DNA of 64,000 nt from Rhodobacterales bacterium RIFCSPHIGHO2_02_FULL_62_130 (GCA_001828855.1 MHZT01000006.1:62001-126000), one strand, 5' to 3'; positions 1 through 10,819 are shown, counted from the first letter of the stretch. Program-made: numbers and translations. Notes: a model not told the origin generated them from the letters alone.

Positions 1-683
1 ACCCCGCGCGAGGCGATGGTCTGCAGCGCCACGATCACATGGGCCGCGACAACGGTGGTATCAATGCAGTCATGCGGCTTGGCGGCATGGCCACCCTTGC
101 CGGTGATGGTAATATCCACCGTATCGGCGGCGGCCATCATCGCGCCGGGGCGGATCGCGAAATGCCCCACCGGAATCCCCGGCATATTGTGCATCCCGTA
201 GACTTCCTGAATGCCCCAGCGGTCCATCATGCCATCGGCGCACATCTCGCGCCCGCCGCCGCCGCCCTCTTCGGCGGGCTGAAAGATCAACACGGCAGTC
301 CCGTCAAAGTTCCGCGTCTCGGCCAGATATTTCGCAGCCCCCAGCAGCATCGCGGTATGGCCGTCATGCCCGCAAGCATGCATCTTGCCCGCCACGGTCG
401 AGGCATAATCCACCCCCGTCAACTCGGTGATCGGCAGCGCATCCATATCGGCGCGCAAGCCGACCACACGACCCGCCGTATCGGTCTTGCCCTTGATCAC
501 AGCGACAACACCCGTGCGCCCGATCCCCGGCGTTACCTCGTCAACGCCAAATCCGCGCAGCAAATCCGCCACCCGCCCCGCCGTGCGCTGCACGTCGAAC
601 TGCAACTCGGGGTGGGCGTGGAAATCGCGCCGCCATTCGGTGATCTCGGGCAGCATCTCGGCAAAGCGGTTCTTCGGTGGCAT
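1..683 (-). CDS. M20-family amidohydrolase (hippurate hydrolase-like), 3' part outside window
   Basis: This is the N-terminal 227 residues of a metal-dependent amidohydrolase of the M20/HipO type, which removes acyl groups from N-acyl amino acids. The translated start MPPKNRFAEMLPEITEWRRD is followed by the family's HPEL motif, a DMDALP motif, the metal-binding HACGHDGHTAMLLG stretch and PAEEGGGGG, in the usual order. The chosen ATG has a GGAG-type ribosome site just upstream. The reading frame is open to the window edge, so the dimerisation domain and C-terminus are missing here. The exact substrate cannot be read from sequence. The Hsp70-like gene lies 60 bp upstream on the same strand, so the two may be co-transcribed. 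Confidence 0.85.
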   Translation of the reverse strand, partial: MPPKNRFAEMLPEITEWRRDFHAHPELQFDVQRTAGRVADLLRGFGVDEVTPGIGRTGVVAVIKGKTDTAGRVVGLRADMDALPITELTGVDYASTVAGKMHACGHDGHTAMLLGAAKYLAETRNFDGTAVLIFQPAEEGGGGGREMCADGMMDRWGIQEVYGMHNMPGIPVGHFAIRPGAMMAAADTVDITITGKGGHAAKPHDCIDTTVVAAHVIVALQTIASRG

Positions 684-743
684 GGGGGTTCTCCTTTGCG
701 CGCAGCGTGATCCAAACGCCCGCGCCCTGCAACCCCCTCCCCT

Positions 744-1997
744 TCAGGCAAAGCGCCGCCGCGCATCCAGCGCAAGGCCGGTGCCGACCGATCCCAGCAT
801 ATCCCCCGTCGCAATCGCCACACCGGGTAGCGCCGCTTGCACACAGGCCCGCAACACCGGCAACCCGCTGGAACCACCGGTCATGAACACCGTCCCGATA
901 TCCGCAGCCCCAACCCCCGCCTGGGCCAGAACCGATCCCAGCATCGCGGAAATCCGCTGCACCGGCGCTTCAACCGCCTCTTCAAACCGCGCGCGCAACG
1001 CCATCGGATTAGGCCCGCCGGTAAAGGCCGACATCGCAATCCGCGCGGCCTCTGCCTCCGACAGCGCGATCTTGGCGGCCTCGACCGCCATGGCAAGCGA
1101 GTGGCCATGCCGCCCCTCGACCACGCGGATCAAACGGTCAATCAATTCAGGCCGGTCCGCCACCGCGCGCAAGGCCTTCAGATCCGAGGCACAGCGTTGG
1201 GTGTAAAGCATGTTGATCCGGTGCCATGTCGCCAGATCCAGATAGTAATGCCGCGGCATGATCCCCTTGCCGCCGCCCGTGCTGGCCTTGAACCCCAGAT
1301 GCGGCATCACCTCGGACAGGCTCAGCAAACGGTCGAAATCCGTGCCGCCAACGCGGATACCGTCATTGGCCAGAATATCCCCCGCCCGATCTGCCGTCAG
1401 CGCCCGCTCGGGCGAGACGCGCACAATGGAAAAGTCCGAGGTGCCGCCGCCGATATCGACGATCAGAACCAACTCCTCCCGCGCCACCGACTGCTCGTAA
1501 TGCAAAGCCGCAGCAATCGGCTCATACTGAAAGGCGATGTCCCGAAACCCGCAGCCCCGCGCGATCTCTTCCAACACCGCCTGCGCGCGGGCATCCCCCG
1601 CCGCATCGTCATCGACAAAATGCACGGGCCGCCCCAGCACCACCTGCGACACCGCCCCCGCCTCGGCCTCCAACAGCCCGCGCAAATGCCCGATATAGCG
1701 CGCCAGCACATCGCGAAACGCCACAGCCCGCGCCCCGATGCGGGTCTTTTCGTCAATCAGCGAAGACCCCAGCGTGCTCTTCAGCCCCCGCATCAACCGC
1801 CCGTCCTCGCCCGTGACATAGGCCGCAATCGCCGCCCGCCCGAACACCGGTGCCGAGCCATCGCTCTCCCAGAACACCGCCGAAGGCAAAGTCACCGCCT
1901 CGCCCTCCAGCGCGATCAACCGCGCCGGTCCCTGCGGTCCCGCCACCGAAACCGTGGAGTTTGAAGTGCCAAAGTCGATCCCGCAAAACAACGTCAT
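744..1997 (-). CDS. Hsp70-family ATPase, YegD-like (no substrate-binding domain)
   Basis: The 417-residue protein has the actin/Hsp70 ATPase fold. Near the N-terminus is the phosphate-1 motif GIDFGTSNST, around residue 180 is the phosphate-2 motif VDIGGGTSDFS, and near the C-terminus is the adenosine-binding motif FMTGGSSGLP. It stops after the nucleotide-binding domain, about 200 residues short of DnaK, and lacks the DnaK peptide-binding beta-sandwich and lid. This is typical of the YegD/DnaK-like branch, whose clients are unknown. No co-chaperone gene is adjacent. The start MTLFCGIDFGTS places the first motif at residue 6, as expected. Family assignment is secure; the cellular role is not. 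Confidence 0.85.
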   Translation of the reverse strand: MTLFCGIDFGTSNSTVSVAGPQGPARLIALEGEAVTLPSAVFWESDGSAPVFGRAAIAAYVTGEDGRLMRGLKSTLGSSLIDEKTRIGARAVAFRDVLARYIGHLRGLLEAEAGAVSQVVLGRPVHFVDDDAAGDARAQAVLEEIARGCGFRDIAFQYEPIAAALHYEQSVAREELVLIVDIGGGTSDFSIVRVSPERALTADRAGDILANDGIRVGGTDFDRLLSLSEVMPHLGFKASTGGGKGIMPRHYYLDLATWHRINMLYTQRCASDLKALRAVADRPELIDRLIRVVEGRHGHSLAMAVEAAKIALSEAEAARIAMSAFTGGPNPMALRARFEEAVEAPVQRISAMLGSVLAQAGVGAADIGTVFMTGGSSGLPVLRACVQAALPGVAIATGDMLGSVGTGLALDARRRFA

Positions 1998-2069
1998 AGC
2001 CCGCCCCCGAAACGCAAGACGCCGCGCCTACCCCGACCACAGGCCCAAGTAAACCCACCCCCCGCGCAA

Positions 2070-2220
2070 GGTGCGTGAAATCACGCACCCTACCCCTTGG
2101 ATTTCACCTTGGGCCAAATACTCCCGCCGGAGGCTCTTGCCCTTGGTGTCGGATGCCTCCGGCGGGAGTATTTAGGCCAAGATGATGCACAAGGGGTAGG
2201 GTGCGTGCTTGTCACGCACC
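2070..2220. repeat. Composite intergenic repeat: two GTAG hairpins flanking a long inverted repeat
   Basis: Outer hairpins GGTGCGTGAAATCACGCACC (2070-2089) and its relative with a CTTGT loop (2200-2220) lie in opposite orientation, each bordered on the inner side by CTACCCC/GGGGTAG. Between them are two inverted arms (about 2108-2134 and 2155-2181) with the core GCCTCCGGCGGGAGTATTT. The element sits between the stop of the flavoenzyme gene and the Hsp70-like gene. Related full copies start at 42966 and 49113, and partial copies at 12234, 17225, 22037 and 45067. The layout resembles a REP pair (REPIN); the inner arms could also act as a terminator. Confidence 0.85.
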
Positions 2221-2225
2221 TTTGG

Positions 2226-3572
2226 TCACAGCGTGGGACCGGGGGCGATCTTGCTGCCGTCGGTAAAGCGGGCGTGGCGGAAGCGGGTCAGGTCATGGCC
2301 GGTGTCATTGCCTGCGACCAGATCGGCGACCACGCGGCCCATGCCGGGGCCGATGCCAAAGCCGTGGCCGCTCATGCCTGTGGCGATCACCAGCCCGGGC
2401 AGCGCCGCCACACGGTCGATCACCGGCACCACATCGGGCATGGTATCGATCATGCCACCCCAGACCGCGCGCAGTTTCGGGCGGCCAAGCGCGGGGAAGG
2501 CTTGGGCGAAATTGTCCTGCACATCCGACAGGGCCTGCATGTTCGGGGCGGGGTTCAGCACGCGCATCTGCTCGAAGGGCGATGGCATATCGGCGGACCA
2601 ACGCCGCCGTGTTCCCCATGCGTCAGGGAAATGGGCGGGGGCTTTGGGGCGGAACACGGTCGACTTGAAATCCTTTTTCAATACTGGCAGGTAAGTGCCG
2701 AAATGGCGGAACGCATCCGGCCCGATGAAGAAATCATGGCTTGCCCCCGGTGCCAGCGAATAGCCGCCGTCCTGTCTGCGGCGAAAGGCAAAGCGGTCAT
2801 CGGCGGCGTTACCGGCAAAGATCTCGGCCATCGGCTCGGTCGCAGCAACCGAGGCCAGCACCGACAGTTGCGGGATATTGACCCCTTCGGCGCGCAGGAA
2901 CAGCGAGGACCACGCCCCCCCCGCCACCACCACCTGATCGCAGGCGATGCGGCCTGCTTCGGTCACAACCCCGGCCACGCGCCCCGCCACAATATCCAGT
3001 CGCCGCACGGCGCAGTTTTCCACGATCACCGCCCCGCGTGCGACCGCCCCCTGCGCCAGCATCGGCACAGCCACCCAAGGTTCGGCCCGCGCGTCCGAGG
3101 GAGTCAGCAGCCCGCCCAGCCACGGGGCCGCCGCCCCTTTGATGCGATCCTGCACCTGACCTGCCGTCTGCATCACCGTATCCAGACCAAGTGCCTTTGC
3201 ATGGCTCAGCCAGTCTTCGAACCCTGCCATCTCGGCCCCAGTCCGCGCCAGATACATCACCCCTTCCTGCCGAAAGCCCAAAGCCTCGCCAAATTCCTGC
3301 GCCAGCGATTTCCAGATCCGCAGGCTTTCCACCATGATCGGCAATTCGTCCAGATCGCGGCCTTGCTGCCGTATCCAGCCCCAGTTGCGGCTGGACTGCT
3401 CGCCCGCGATGCGGCCCTTTTCGCACAAGACCACCTTGAAGCCGCGCTCCGCCAGATGCCACGCGGTCATCACACCGATGACACCACCGCCCAGCACAAC
3501 CACATCGCAAGCAGCGGGGGGCGGGCCTGCAAAACGGACCGGCGTTGACAGCGAAATCGGAAACGGGGTCAT
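2226..3572 (-). CDS. FAD-dependent oxidoreductase, D-amino-acid dehydrogenase (DadA/DAO) family
   Basis: A 448-residue flavoenzyme with the dinucleotide-binding motif VVVLGGGVIGVMTAWHLAER at about residues 24-43, an acidic residue ending the second beta strand (VVLCEKGRIAGEQSS), and a C-terminal VIATGMSGHGFGIGPGMGR segment typical of DAO/glycine-oxidase-like enzymes. It probably oxidises an amine or amino acid and passes electrons to the respiratory chain or oxygen. Its start overlaps the argE stop by 4 bp (ATGA), so the two genes are translationally coupled and may act in one N-acyl/amino-acid salvage route beside the peptide importer. The substrate is not predictable. The stop lies 6 bp from the composite repeat. 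Confidence 0.85.
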   Translation of the reverse strand: MTPFPISLSTPVRFAGPPPAACDVVVLGGGVIGVMTAWHLAERGFKVVLCEKGRIAGEQSSRNWGWIRQQGRDLDELPIMVESLRIWKSLAQEFGEALGFRQEGVMYLARTGAEMAGFEDWLSHAKALGLDTVMQTAGQVQDRIKGAAAPWLGGLLTPSDARAEPWVAVPMLAQGAVARGAVIVENCAVRRLDIVAGRVAGVVTEAGRIACDQVVVAGGAWSSLFLRAEGVNIPQLSVLASVAATEPMAEIFAGNAADDRFAFRRRQDGGYSLAPGASHDFFIGPDAFRHFGTYLPVLKKDFKSTVFRPKAPAHFPDAWGTRRRWSADMPSPFEQMRVLNPAPNMQALSDVQDNFAQAFPALGRPKLRAVWGGMIDTMPDVVPVIDRVAALPGLVIATGMSGHGFGIGPGMGRVVADLVAGNDTGHDLTRFRHARFTDGSKIAPGPTL

Positions 3573-4726
3573 GCCAACTCCTGCAACAAGGCTTCCATAA
3601 AGCGCTGGCCTGCCGCGAATTCGGCCAGATCAAGATATTCGTCGGGCTGATGCGCCTGCGCGATATGGCCCGGCCCGCAGATCACCGCCGAATAGCCCGC
3701 CTCTTGGAACTGCCCCGCTTCGGTGCCATAGGACACAACGCCCGTGGCATTGTCGCCGGTCAGGCGGCGGACCAAAGCCTCGGCCGCACCCGCCGTTTCG
3801 GGTTGCAATCCCGGCACGCGGAAGAAGCGCTCCAGATGAAAGCCCGCCTCGGGCCGCACTGCCTGCATGGTTTGCGTCAGCCGCGCCGCCTCGGCCTCGA
3901 CCGAACCCGCCCAAGCCTCAAGGTCTTCGCCCGGAACCACCCGCATCTCGATGGCGAACTGGCAATCGGCGGCGGTGATGTTGTTGGCGGTGCCGCCCTT
4001 GATGGTGCCGACATGCAGCGTGGTGAAGGGCGGGTCAAAAGCGGCAGCACGGGCGGCCACGGGGCGGGCCTGAATATCCGCGTTCTGCCCGTTCAGCCAG
4101 TGGATCAGCCGTGCGCCCTCCATCACCGCCGACACGCCGTAGGGCAGCAGGGACGAATGCACCTCGAACCCCTTCACATGCACCTTGAAGCCGGTGCCGC
4201 CCTTGTGGCCATTGATCAGCTTCATCCCCGAAGGTTCGCCGATCAGCGCAATTTCGGCCTGAGGCAGCACCTTTTGCATCGCCGCGATCATCGGCGGGGC
4301 GCCGGTGCAGCCCAACTCCTCATCATAAGACAGTGCCAGTTGCAGGGGCCGCGCCACCCCCAGCTTCTGCGCCCGCACCAAGGCCCAGACCGCCAGCGCG
4401 ACATAGCCCTTCATGTCGCAGGTGCCACGCCCGTAAAGCCGCCCGTCGCGTTCCGTCACGACCCAAGGGTCAGAGGTCCAGACCTGCCCCTCCACCGGCA
4501 CCACATCGGAATGACCCGACAGCACCACGCCCCCCGCCACCTTCGGCCCGACATGGGCGAACAGCGCGGCCTTGCTGCGATCCTCGTTCCAGTGGCGGTG
4601 CGCGGCGATCCCGTGGCCCGCCAGATAGCCCTCCAGCCAATCGACCAGATCAAGGTTCGACCCAGTGCTGACGGTCGGAAACCCCACCAAGGCCTGCAGC
4701 AATTGACGCGGCGTAAGTTCTTCCAT
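3569..4726 (-). CDS. argE: Acetylornithine deacetylase (M20 family)
   Basis: The protein (about 385 residues) hydrolyses N-acetylornithine to ornithine and acetate in arginine synthesis, or a related N-acyl amino acid. It shows the ArgE/DapE signature: SGHSDVVP with the first metal ligand, YGRGTCDMKG with the bridging aspartate, and SYDEELGC with the catalytic glutamate pair. I chose the ATG at 4726 (MEELTPRQLL), because a GGGGGTG ribosome site precedes it at good spacing; an in-frame ATG at 4738 would add four residues but has no such site. It is first in a two-gene operon with the DadA-like flavoenzyme. Because it lies beside a catabolic operon rather than other arg genes, it may be a dedicated N-acyl amino acid deacylase. 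Confidence 0.8.
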   Translation of the reverse strand: MEELTPRQLLQALVGFPTVSTGSNLDLVDWLEGYLAGHGIAAHRHWNEDRSKAALFAHVGPKVAGGVVLSGHSDVVPVEGQVWTSDPWVVTERDGRLYGRGTCDMKGYVALAVWALVRAQKLGVARPLQLALSYDEELGCTGAPPMIAAMQKVLPQAEIALIGEPSGMKLINGHKGGTGFKVHVKGFEVHSSLLPYGVSAVMEGARLIHWLNGQNADIQARPVAARAAAFDPPFTTLHVGTIKGGTANNITAADCQFAIEMRVVPGEDLEAWAGSVEAEAARLTQTMQAVRPEAGFHLERFFRVPGLQPETAGAAEALVRRLTGDNATGVVSYGTEAGQFQEAGYSAVICGPGHIAQAHQPDEYLDLAEFAAGQRFMEALLQELA

Positions 4727-4953
4727 CGGCACCCCCATATCTTGTGGGCAAACCTGCTACCCCCCACGATCCCTGTCAAGACCGCACAAAATTGATCGCA
4801 TTCACTGCATTTTGACGAAACATCCGGCTGGATTGCGCCCAAAATTCGGGATTGATCGGGTGATGGAAATGGGAAAGACTTGACCCAAAGCCAAAGGTGG
4901 ACAACGATCCACCCAACAAAACGAAAAGAATACAAAGACCTGGGGAGTGTCAT
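4727..4953. promoter_or_regulatory. Divergent promoter region between argE and the first peptide importer
   Basis: This 227-bp gap separates the leftward argE operon from the rightward importer operon and must hold both promoters. It is visibly AT-richer than its flanks, especially 4780-4860 and 4905-4940. A GGGGAG ribosome site at 4942-4947 serves the downstream ATG at 4954. I see no convincing palindrome or riboswitch. Confidence 0.5.
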
Positions 4954-5956
4954 ATGGCCGATCTGGCCGCGCCCGTGCTTGATGTGCGGGGGCTTAAGAC
5001 TGTATTTCAGACACGCGGCGGCGAAGTCCATGCCGTAAACTCGGTCAGCTTCCATCTGGAGCGTGGCGAATTGCTTGGCGTGGTGGGCGAAAGCGGGTCG
5101 GGCAAATCGGTGACAATGATGTCGCTGATCGGTTTGCTGCCCTCGCCCCCCGCCGATGTGCGCGCAGGCAGCGTGATGCTGGGCGACCGCGACCTTTTGA
5201 AAATCAGCGCTGCCGAATTGCAAGCGGTGCGCGGGGCCAAGGTCGGCTTTGTGTTTCAGGACCCGATGACCTCGCTGAACCCTGTGTTCACCGTTGGCAT
5301 GCAGATCATGGAGCCGCTGCGCCGCCACATGGGCCTGTCAAAGGCGCAGGCCGAAACCCGTGCGGTGGAACTGCTGGAACTGGTGGGCATCTCGGATGCG
5401 CGGAAACGCCTGAAAGCCTATCCGCACCAGTTTTCCGGCGGGATGCGGCAGCGGGTGATGATTGCCATCGCCCTTGCCTGTGACCCCGATGTGCTGATTG
5501 CCGATGAACCCACCACGGCGCTCGATGTGACGATTCAGGCGCAAATCCTTGAACTGGTAAAGGAACTCCGCCGCAAGCTGGGCATGGCGATCATCTGGAT
5601 CACCCATGATCTGGGCGTCATCGCGGGCATCGCGGATCGGGTGATGGTGATGTATGGCGGGCAGGTTGTGGAACAGGCTCCGGTCAAGGAATTGTTCGGC
5701 AACCCGCAGCACCCCTATACCCGCGCGCTGCTGAAAACGATCCCCTCGCTGACCGGTGAACGCGCGGACCGGCTTCAGGTGATCGAGGGCCAGCCCCCGA
5801 TCATGACCGCCGCCCCCACCGCCTGCCCATTCCGCGACCGCTGTGCGCAGGCGTTTGACCGCTGCGCGCGCGAAAACCCGCTCCGCCGTGCGATTGACGG
5901 GCGCGAGGTCGGGCGCGGCCATGACGTTGCCTGCCACTGGACGCCAGAGGTGGCCC

Positions 5957-5964
<8 letters not shown>
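4954..5964 (+). CDS. Peptide-type ABC importer ATPase 1 (OppD/DppD family)
   Basis: A 336-residue cytoplasmic ATPase with Walker [10 protein letters not shown], the Q-loop in [11 protein letters not shown], the signature [16 protein letters not shown], and Walker [14 protein letters not shown]. The C-terminal oligopeptide/dipeptide extension has the cysteine cluster [14 protein letters not shown] that is often associated with an iron-sulfur site. The start at 4954 is supported by GGGGAG and by the GxxHMADL context; upstream in-frame codons read through the promoter. It is the first of five genes ordered D-F-A-B-C with 4-8 bp overlaps, so it is translated together with the rest. Substrate class: di- or oligopeptides or related amino-acid derivatives. 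Confidence 0.92.
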
Positions 5965-7011
<1,047 letters not shown>

Positions 7012-7015
<4 letters not shown>

Positions 7016-8715
7016 AATTGAGAACAGCCCTTCTGGGCGCGGCCTGCGCTTTCGCGCTTGCCCCCGCCGCCTATGCCGAACGCGGCGCCGATGGCCATGT
7101 CAACGTGCTGTATTGGCAAGCCCCGTCCATCCTGAACCCCTATCTCTCGTCCGGCACCAAGGACGTGGAAACCGCCTCGCTGATCCTTGAAGGTCTGGGC
7201 GGCTTTAACGAAAAGGGCGAAGTCATCGCCCGTCTGGCCGAATCCGTTCCCACCGTGGAAAATGGCGGCGTCTCGGCAGATCTGACCACGATCACATGGA
7301 AATTGCAGGCTGGCCTGCTGTGGTCTGATGGCACCCCCGTCACGTCGGCGGATGCGAAATTCACCTATGACTATTGCACCCATCCCGAAGGCGGCTGCGC
7401 GCAGGCTGCGCGGTATGAAGGCATCAAGTCGATCGATACGCCCGATGCCCAGACCATCGTGATCACCTTCGATGCCCCCAAGCCGAACCCCTATCAGGCC
7501 TTCGTCGGCGGCACCTCGCCCATCCTTCAGGCCGCGCAATTCGCCAACTGCCTTGGCGCTGCGGCCTCGACCTGCACCGACCAGAACTTCATGCCCATCG
7601 GCACCGGCCCGTTCAAAGTGACCGAATTCAAGACCAACGACACCGTGTCGCTTGAAGCCAACCCGAACTACCGCGATCCGGCCAAGCCCGCCTTCGCCAC
7701 CATGACCGTCAAGGGCGGCGGCGACGCGCAGGGTGCAGCCCGCGCCGTGATGGAAACCGGCGAATTCGACTATGCATGGAACACCCAGATCAACCCCGAA
7801 ATGCAGGCGCAAATGGCGGCTGGCGGCAAGGGTGTGTTCCTGAACGGCTTCGGCACGCTGGTCGAACGGATCGAGATGAACATGACCGATCCTTCGGCTG
7901 ACCTGCCGGAAGGGGAGCGTTCGACTGTTGCCCACGCCCACCCGATCCTGTCGGACATCAACGTCCGCAAAGCACTGTCGATGGCCATCGACCGTCAGCT
8001 TCTGGTCGATGTCGGCTATGGCGCTGCGGGCCGCCCGACCTGCAACCTTGTGCCTGCGCCCGAGCTTTACGCCTCGGACAACACCGAGTGCATCCCGCAG
8101 CAGATGGACGCCGCCAAGGCGCTTCTGGACACCGCAGGCTGGACCGACTCTGACGGTGACGGCATCCGCGACAAGGACGGCAAGAAACTGTCGATCCTCT
8201 ATCAATCCTCGACCAACCCCGTCCGTCAGGACTTCCAGGCTCTGGTCAAAGGCTGGTGGAACGAGTTGGGCGTCGAGGTCGAGCTGAAGAACATCGACGC
8301 GTCCGTGTTCTTCGGCGGTGATGCGGGTTCGCCCGACACCTTCCAGAAGTTCTACGCCGACGTGGAAATGTATGCCAACAACTTCGACGGCACCGATCCG
8401 GAACCCTACCTTGCGCAATACATGTGCGACAAGATCCCCGGCCCGTCGAACCAGTGGCAGGGCGAGAACATCAACCGCTTCTGCGATCCGGCCTATGACG
8501 CGCTGGTGAAGGAAATGTCGGCGACCGCCGATCTGGCCAAGCGGTCGGAACTGGCCAAGAAGATGAACGACATGCTGACCAAAGACAGCTATGTCGTCGT
8601 CCCGCTGGTGGACCGTGGCCGTCTGTCGGCTGCCTCGAACACCCTTGGCGGTGTGGTGCTGAACACCTGGGACACCGAGCTGTGGAATGCCCAGGACTGG
8701 TTCCGCGTGAAGTGA
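7012..8715 (+). CDS. Periplasmic peptide-binding protein of ABC importer (SBP family 5)
   Basis: A 567-residue secreted substrate-binding protein. The N-terminus MKLRTALLGAACAFALAPAA is a classic Sec signal peptide with probable cleavage after AYA. The mature part follows the SBP_bac_5 pattern: LNVLYWQAPSILNPYLS-type opening, VKLQAGLLWSDGTPVTSADA, a PIGTGPFKV motif, and a NVRKALSMAIDRQ helix, the last being a family hallmark. Cysteine pairs around residues 118-123 and 180-190 may form disulfides. It captures the substrate in the periplasm and delivers it to the permeases. The high abundance usual for such proteins is consistent with the hairpin directly downstream of the stop. The ligand is unknown. 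Confidence 0.92.
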
Positions 8716-8724
8716 TCTGACCTT

Positions 8725-8748
8725 GGGGCGTGCCTTCGGGCGCGCCCT
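8725..8748 (+). other. Intercistronic hairpin after the binding-protein gene
   Basis: An 8-bp GC-rich stem (8726-8733 pairing with 8740-8747, with one G-U pair) is closed by a CTTCGG loop. There is no U-run, so I read it as an mRNA-stabilising or attenuating hairpin that lets the binding protein be made in excess of the permeases rather than as a full terminator. Confidence 0.6.
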
Positions 8749-8782
8749 TCCCTTCCGGCTGCTGATCCAAGGCGTCCTGCCC

Positions 8783-9790
8783 ATGCTGACCTATACGCTT
8801 CGCAGGCTTTTGCTTGCCATACCGACGCTTTTGCTCATCAGTCTGGTGATCTTCCTTCTGGTGGATTTCGCCCCCGGCAGCCCAATGTCGGAAATCCCGC
8901 TGACCGTCCCGCCCGAAGTGCGCCAGAAAATGATCGAGGCGATGGGCGCCGATCAGCCGGTGTTCATCCGCTATCTTTTGTGGCTGCGCCAGTTTTTCTG
9001 GGTGGAGCCGGCGGGGCTGATCGATGGCTGGTTCGGCACCAGTCTGGCCGAGGGCCAGCAGCGCATCATCTCGTGGCAGACCCGCAGCCCGGTTTTTGTC
9101 ACCATCGGCCAGCGTATCCCGCAGACCCTGACGGTGATCGGATCGGCCTATGCCATCGGCGTGCTGATCGCCCTGCCCATCGGCATCTACTCCGCCTACC
9201 GGCAATATTCGTGGTTCGACCAGTTGGGGACGTTCGTGGCGATGGTCGGCTATTCCGTGCCGACCTTCTTTACCGGCGTGCTGCTGATCGTGATCTTCTC
9301 GGTCAATCTGGGCTGGTTCCCGTCGATCTATGACACGACGCTGAAGGTGGTGGATTGGGACAGCTTCATCAAACAAGTCATGCAAATGGCCCTGCCCGTC
9401 ACTGTTCTGGCCCTGTTCAACGCAGCCGAGATCAGCCGCTATACCCGCGCCTCTTTCCTTGACAACCTGTCACAGGATTACGTCCGCACCGCCCGCGCCA
9501 AGGGGATGAGCGAGAAGACCGTGGTGCTGAAACATGTGCTGCGCAACTCTATGATTCCGGTGGTGACGGTGATCGCGCTGGGTATCCCCAGCATCTTTGC
9601 CGGCGCCATCATCACCGAACAGGTGTTCAAGGTGAACGGCATCGGTGCGGCCCTGATCGGGGCAATCCACGCCAACGACCTGCCGATGGTGCAGACGCTG
9701 ACTTTCATCTTTGCGGTGCTGATCGTGCTGTTCAACCTGATTGCCGACATCCTGTACGGGGTGCTGGACCCGAGGATTCGCTATGACTGA
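8783..9790 (+). CDS. Peptide-type ABC importer permease 1 (DppB/OppB family)
   Basis: A 335-residue inner-membrane permease. The start MLTYTLRRLLLAIPTLLLIS matches the DppB N-terminal membrane helix; a longer frame from 8723 would cross the intercistronic hairpin. The EAA-loop cytoplasmic motif is visible as YVRTARAKGMSEKTVVLKHVLRNS, which contacts the ATPases. About six membrane segments are evident. It has a longer periplasmic loop between helices 1 and 2 (around residues 60-110) than the minimal family member. It overlaps the next permease by 8 bp. Confidence 0.92.
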   Translation: MLTYTLRRLLLAIPTLLLISLVIFLLVDFAPGSPMSEIPLTVPPEVRQKMIEAMGADQPVFIRYLLWLRQFFWVEPAGLIDGWFGTSLAEGQQRIISWQTRSPVFVTIGQRIPQTLTVIGSAYAIGVLIALPIGIYSAYRQYSWFDQLGTFVAMVGYSVPTFFTGVLLIVIFSVNLGWFPSIYDTTLKVVDWDSFIKQVMQMALPVTVLALFNAAEISRYTRASFLDNLSQDYVRTARAKGMSEKTVVLKHVLRNSMIPVVTVIALGIPSIFAGAIITEQVFKVNGIGAALIGAIHANDLPMVQTLTFIFAVLIVLFNLIADILYGVLDPRIRYD

Positions 9791-10703
9791 CACGACAGTG
9801 ATCGAAAAACCGCGCAGCTTTTCCCGCGATGTCTGGGACCAGTTCCGCACCCATAAGGGGGCGATGGCGGGGCTGATCGTGCTGGCCACGCTGATCCTGT
9901 TTGTGGTCGTCGGCCCGTTTATCTGGCGCATCGACCCCACCTTTGTGGAACCCGACGCCGCCAAGATGATCATGTCGCGCAACAAGCCCCCCACTTGGGC
10001 GCATCCGCTTGGCACCGACCAGTTGGGCCGCGACATGCTGGCGCGGATGATGGCGGGGGGCAAAGTATCCTTGGCAGTTGGCACCGTGGCCATGCTGATC
10101 TCGATCTTCATCGGCACCTTTATCGGGGTGATGGCAGGCTATTTCAAACGGCTGGACGGCACGCTGATGCGGATGACCGACCTGTTTCTTGCACTGCCGC
10201 TGCTGCCCCTGCTGCTGGTGCTGATGATGCTGTTCGGCGACCGCATCCGCGCCCTTCTGGGGCCAGAGGCCGGAACCTTCCTGCTGATCGTCTTTGCCAT
10301 CGGCGTCACAAGCTGGATGCACTCGGCCCGCATCGTGCGCGGTCAGGTGCTGGCCCTGAAGGAGCGCGAGTTCGTGATGGCCGCGAAATCCATCGGCACG
10401 CCCTCGCGCCGCGTGATCCTGCGCCATATATTGCCTAACGTGGTCTCCCCCATCATGGTGGCTGCCACCCTTGGCATCGCAGGCGCGATCATCACCGAAA
10501 GCGTGCTGTCCTTTCTGGGATTGGGCTTTCCACCGGATTTCCCAACATGGGGGCGGCTTTTGTATGATGGCGTCGAATACATGCAGCTTTACCCGCAGCG
10601 GGTGATGTGGCCGGGGCTTGCGATCTCGCTCACGGTTCTGTCGGTGAACTACATCGGCGACGGCTTGCGCGATGCGCTTGATCCAAGGATTCGCGGTCGC
10701 TAG
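9783..10703 (+). CDS. Peptide-type ABC importer permease 2 (DppC/OppC family)
   Basis: A 306-residue membrane protein with the OppC N-terminal domain (about residues 20-75) and six predicted helices. The HPLGTDQLGRDMLARMMAGG motif after the first loop is characteristic of DppC. The EAA motif reads FVMAAKSIGTPSRRVILRHI. It pairs with the preceding permease to form the channel. The start overlaps the upstream stop (ATGACTGA). It is the last gene of the operon and is followed by a strong AT-stem hairpin. Confidence 0.92.
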   Translation: MTDTTVIEKPRSFSRDVWDQFRTHKGAMAGLIVLATLILFVVVGPFIWRIDPTFVEPDAAKMIMSRNKPPTWAHPLGTDQLGRDMLARMMAGGKVSLAVGTVAMLISIFIGTFIGVMAGYFKRLDGTLMRMTDLFLALPLLPLLLVLMMLFGDRIRALLGPEAGTFLLIVFAIGVTSWMHSARIVRGQVLALKEREFVMAAKSIGTPSRRVILRHILPNVVSPIMVAATLGIAGAIITESVLSFLGLGFPPDFPTWGRLLYDGVEYMQLYPQRVMWPGLAISLTVLSVNYIGDGLRDALDPRIRGR

Positions 10704-10709
10704 GCGGGA

Positions 10710-10740
10710 CCAAAAAATTTTTCGTCCGAAAAATTTTGGG
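10710..10740 (+). terminator. Probable terminator after the first importer operon
   Basis: An inverted repeat of the form CCAAAAAATTTTTCG - TC - CGAAAAATTTTGGGG forms a long AT-rich stem 7 bp after the dppC-like stop. It would work in either direction because of the A/T tracts within the stem. Confidence 0.65.
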
Positions 10741-10803
10741 GGGCTGTCTGCCCCCCGTCCACATTCGCAGGCGAATGTGGACTCCCCCCGAGGATATTTT
10801 TGC
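10738..10803. repeat. Double-hairpin intergenic repeat with CCCCCCG-AGGATATTT tail
   Basis: A G6/C6 hairpin (10738-10756) is followed by a perfect 10-bp stem, CCACATTCGC-AG-GCGAATGTGG (10759-10780), and then ACTCCCCCCGAGGATATTTT. The same three-part architecture, with different hairpin sequence but the same tail, recurs at 58999-59080 in the second importer operon. The tail resembles one arm of the composite repeats elsewhere in this window. Confidence 0.6.
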
Positions 10804-10819
10804 AAAGGGGATCGGGGGA

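Noticed and set aside
2097-3548. A 483-codon rightward open frame opposite the DadA-like gene
   Set aside because: Antisense to a real gene with conserved motifs, begins within the intergenic repeat, and has no recognisable domain.
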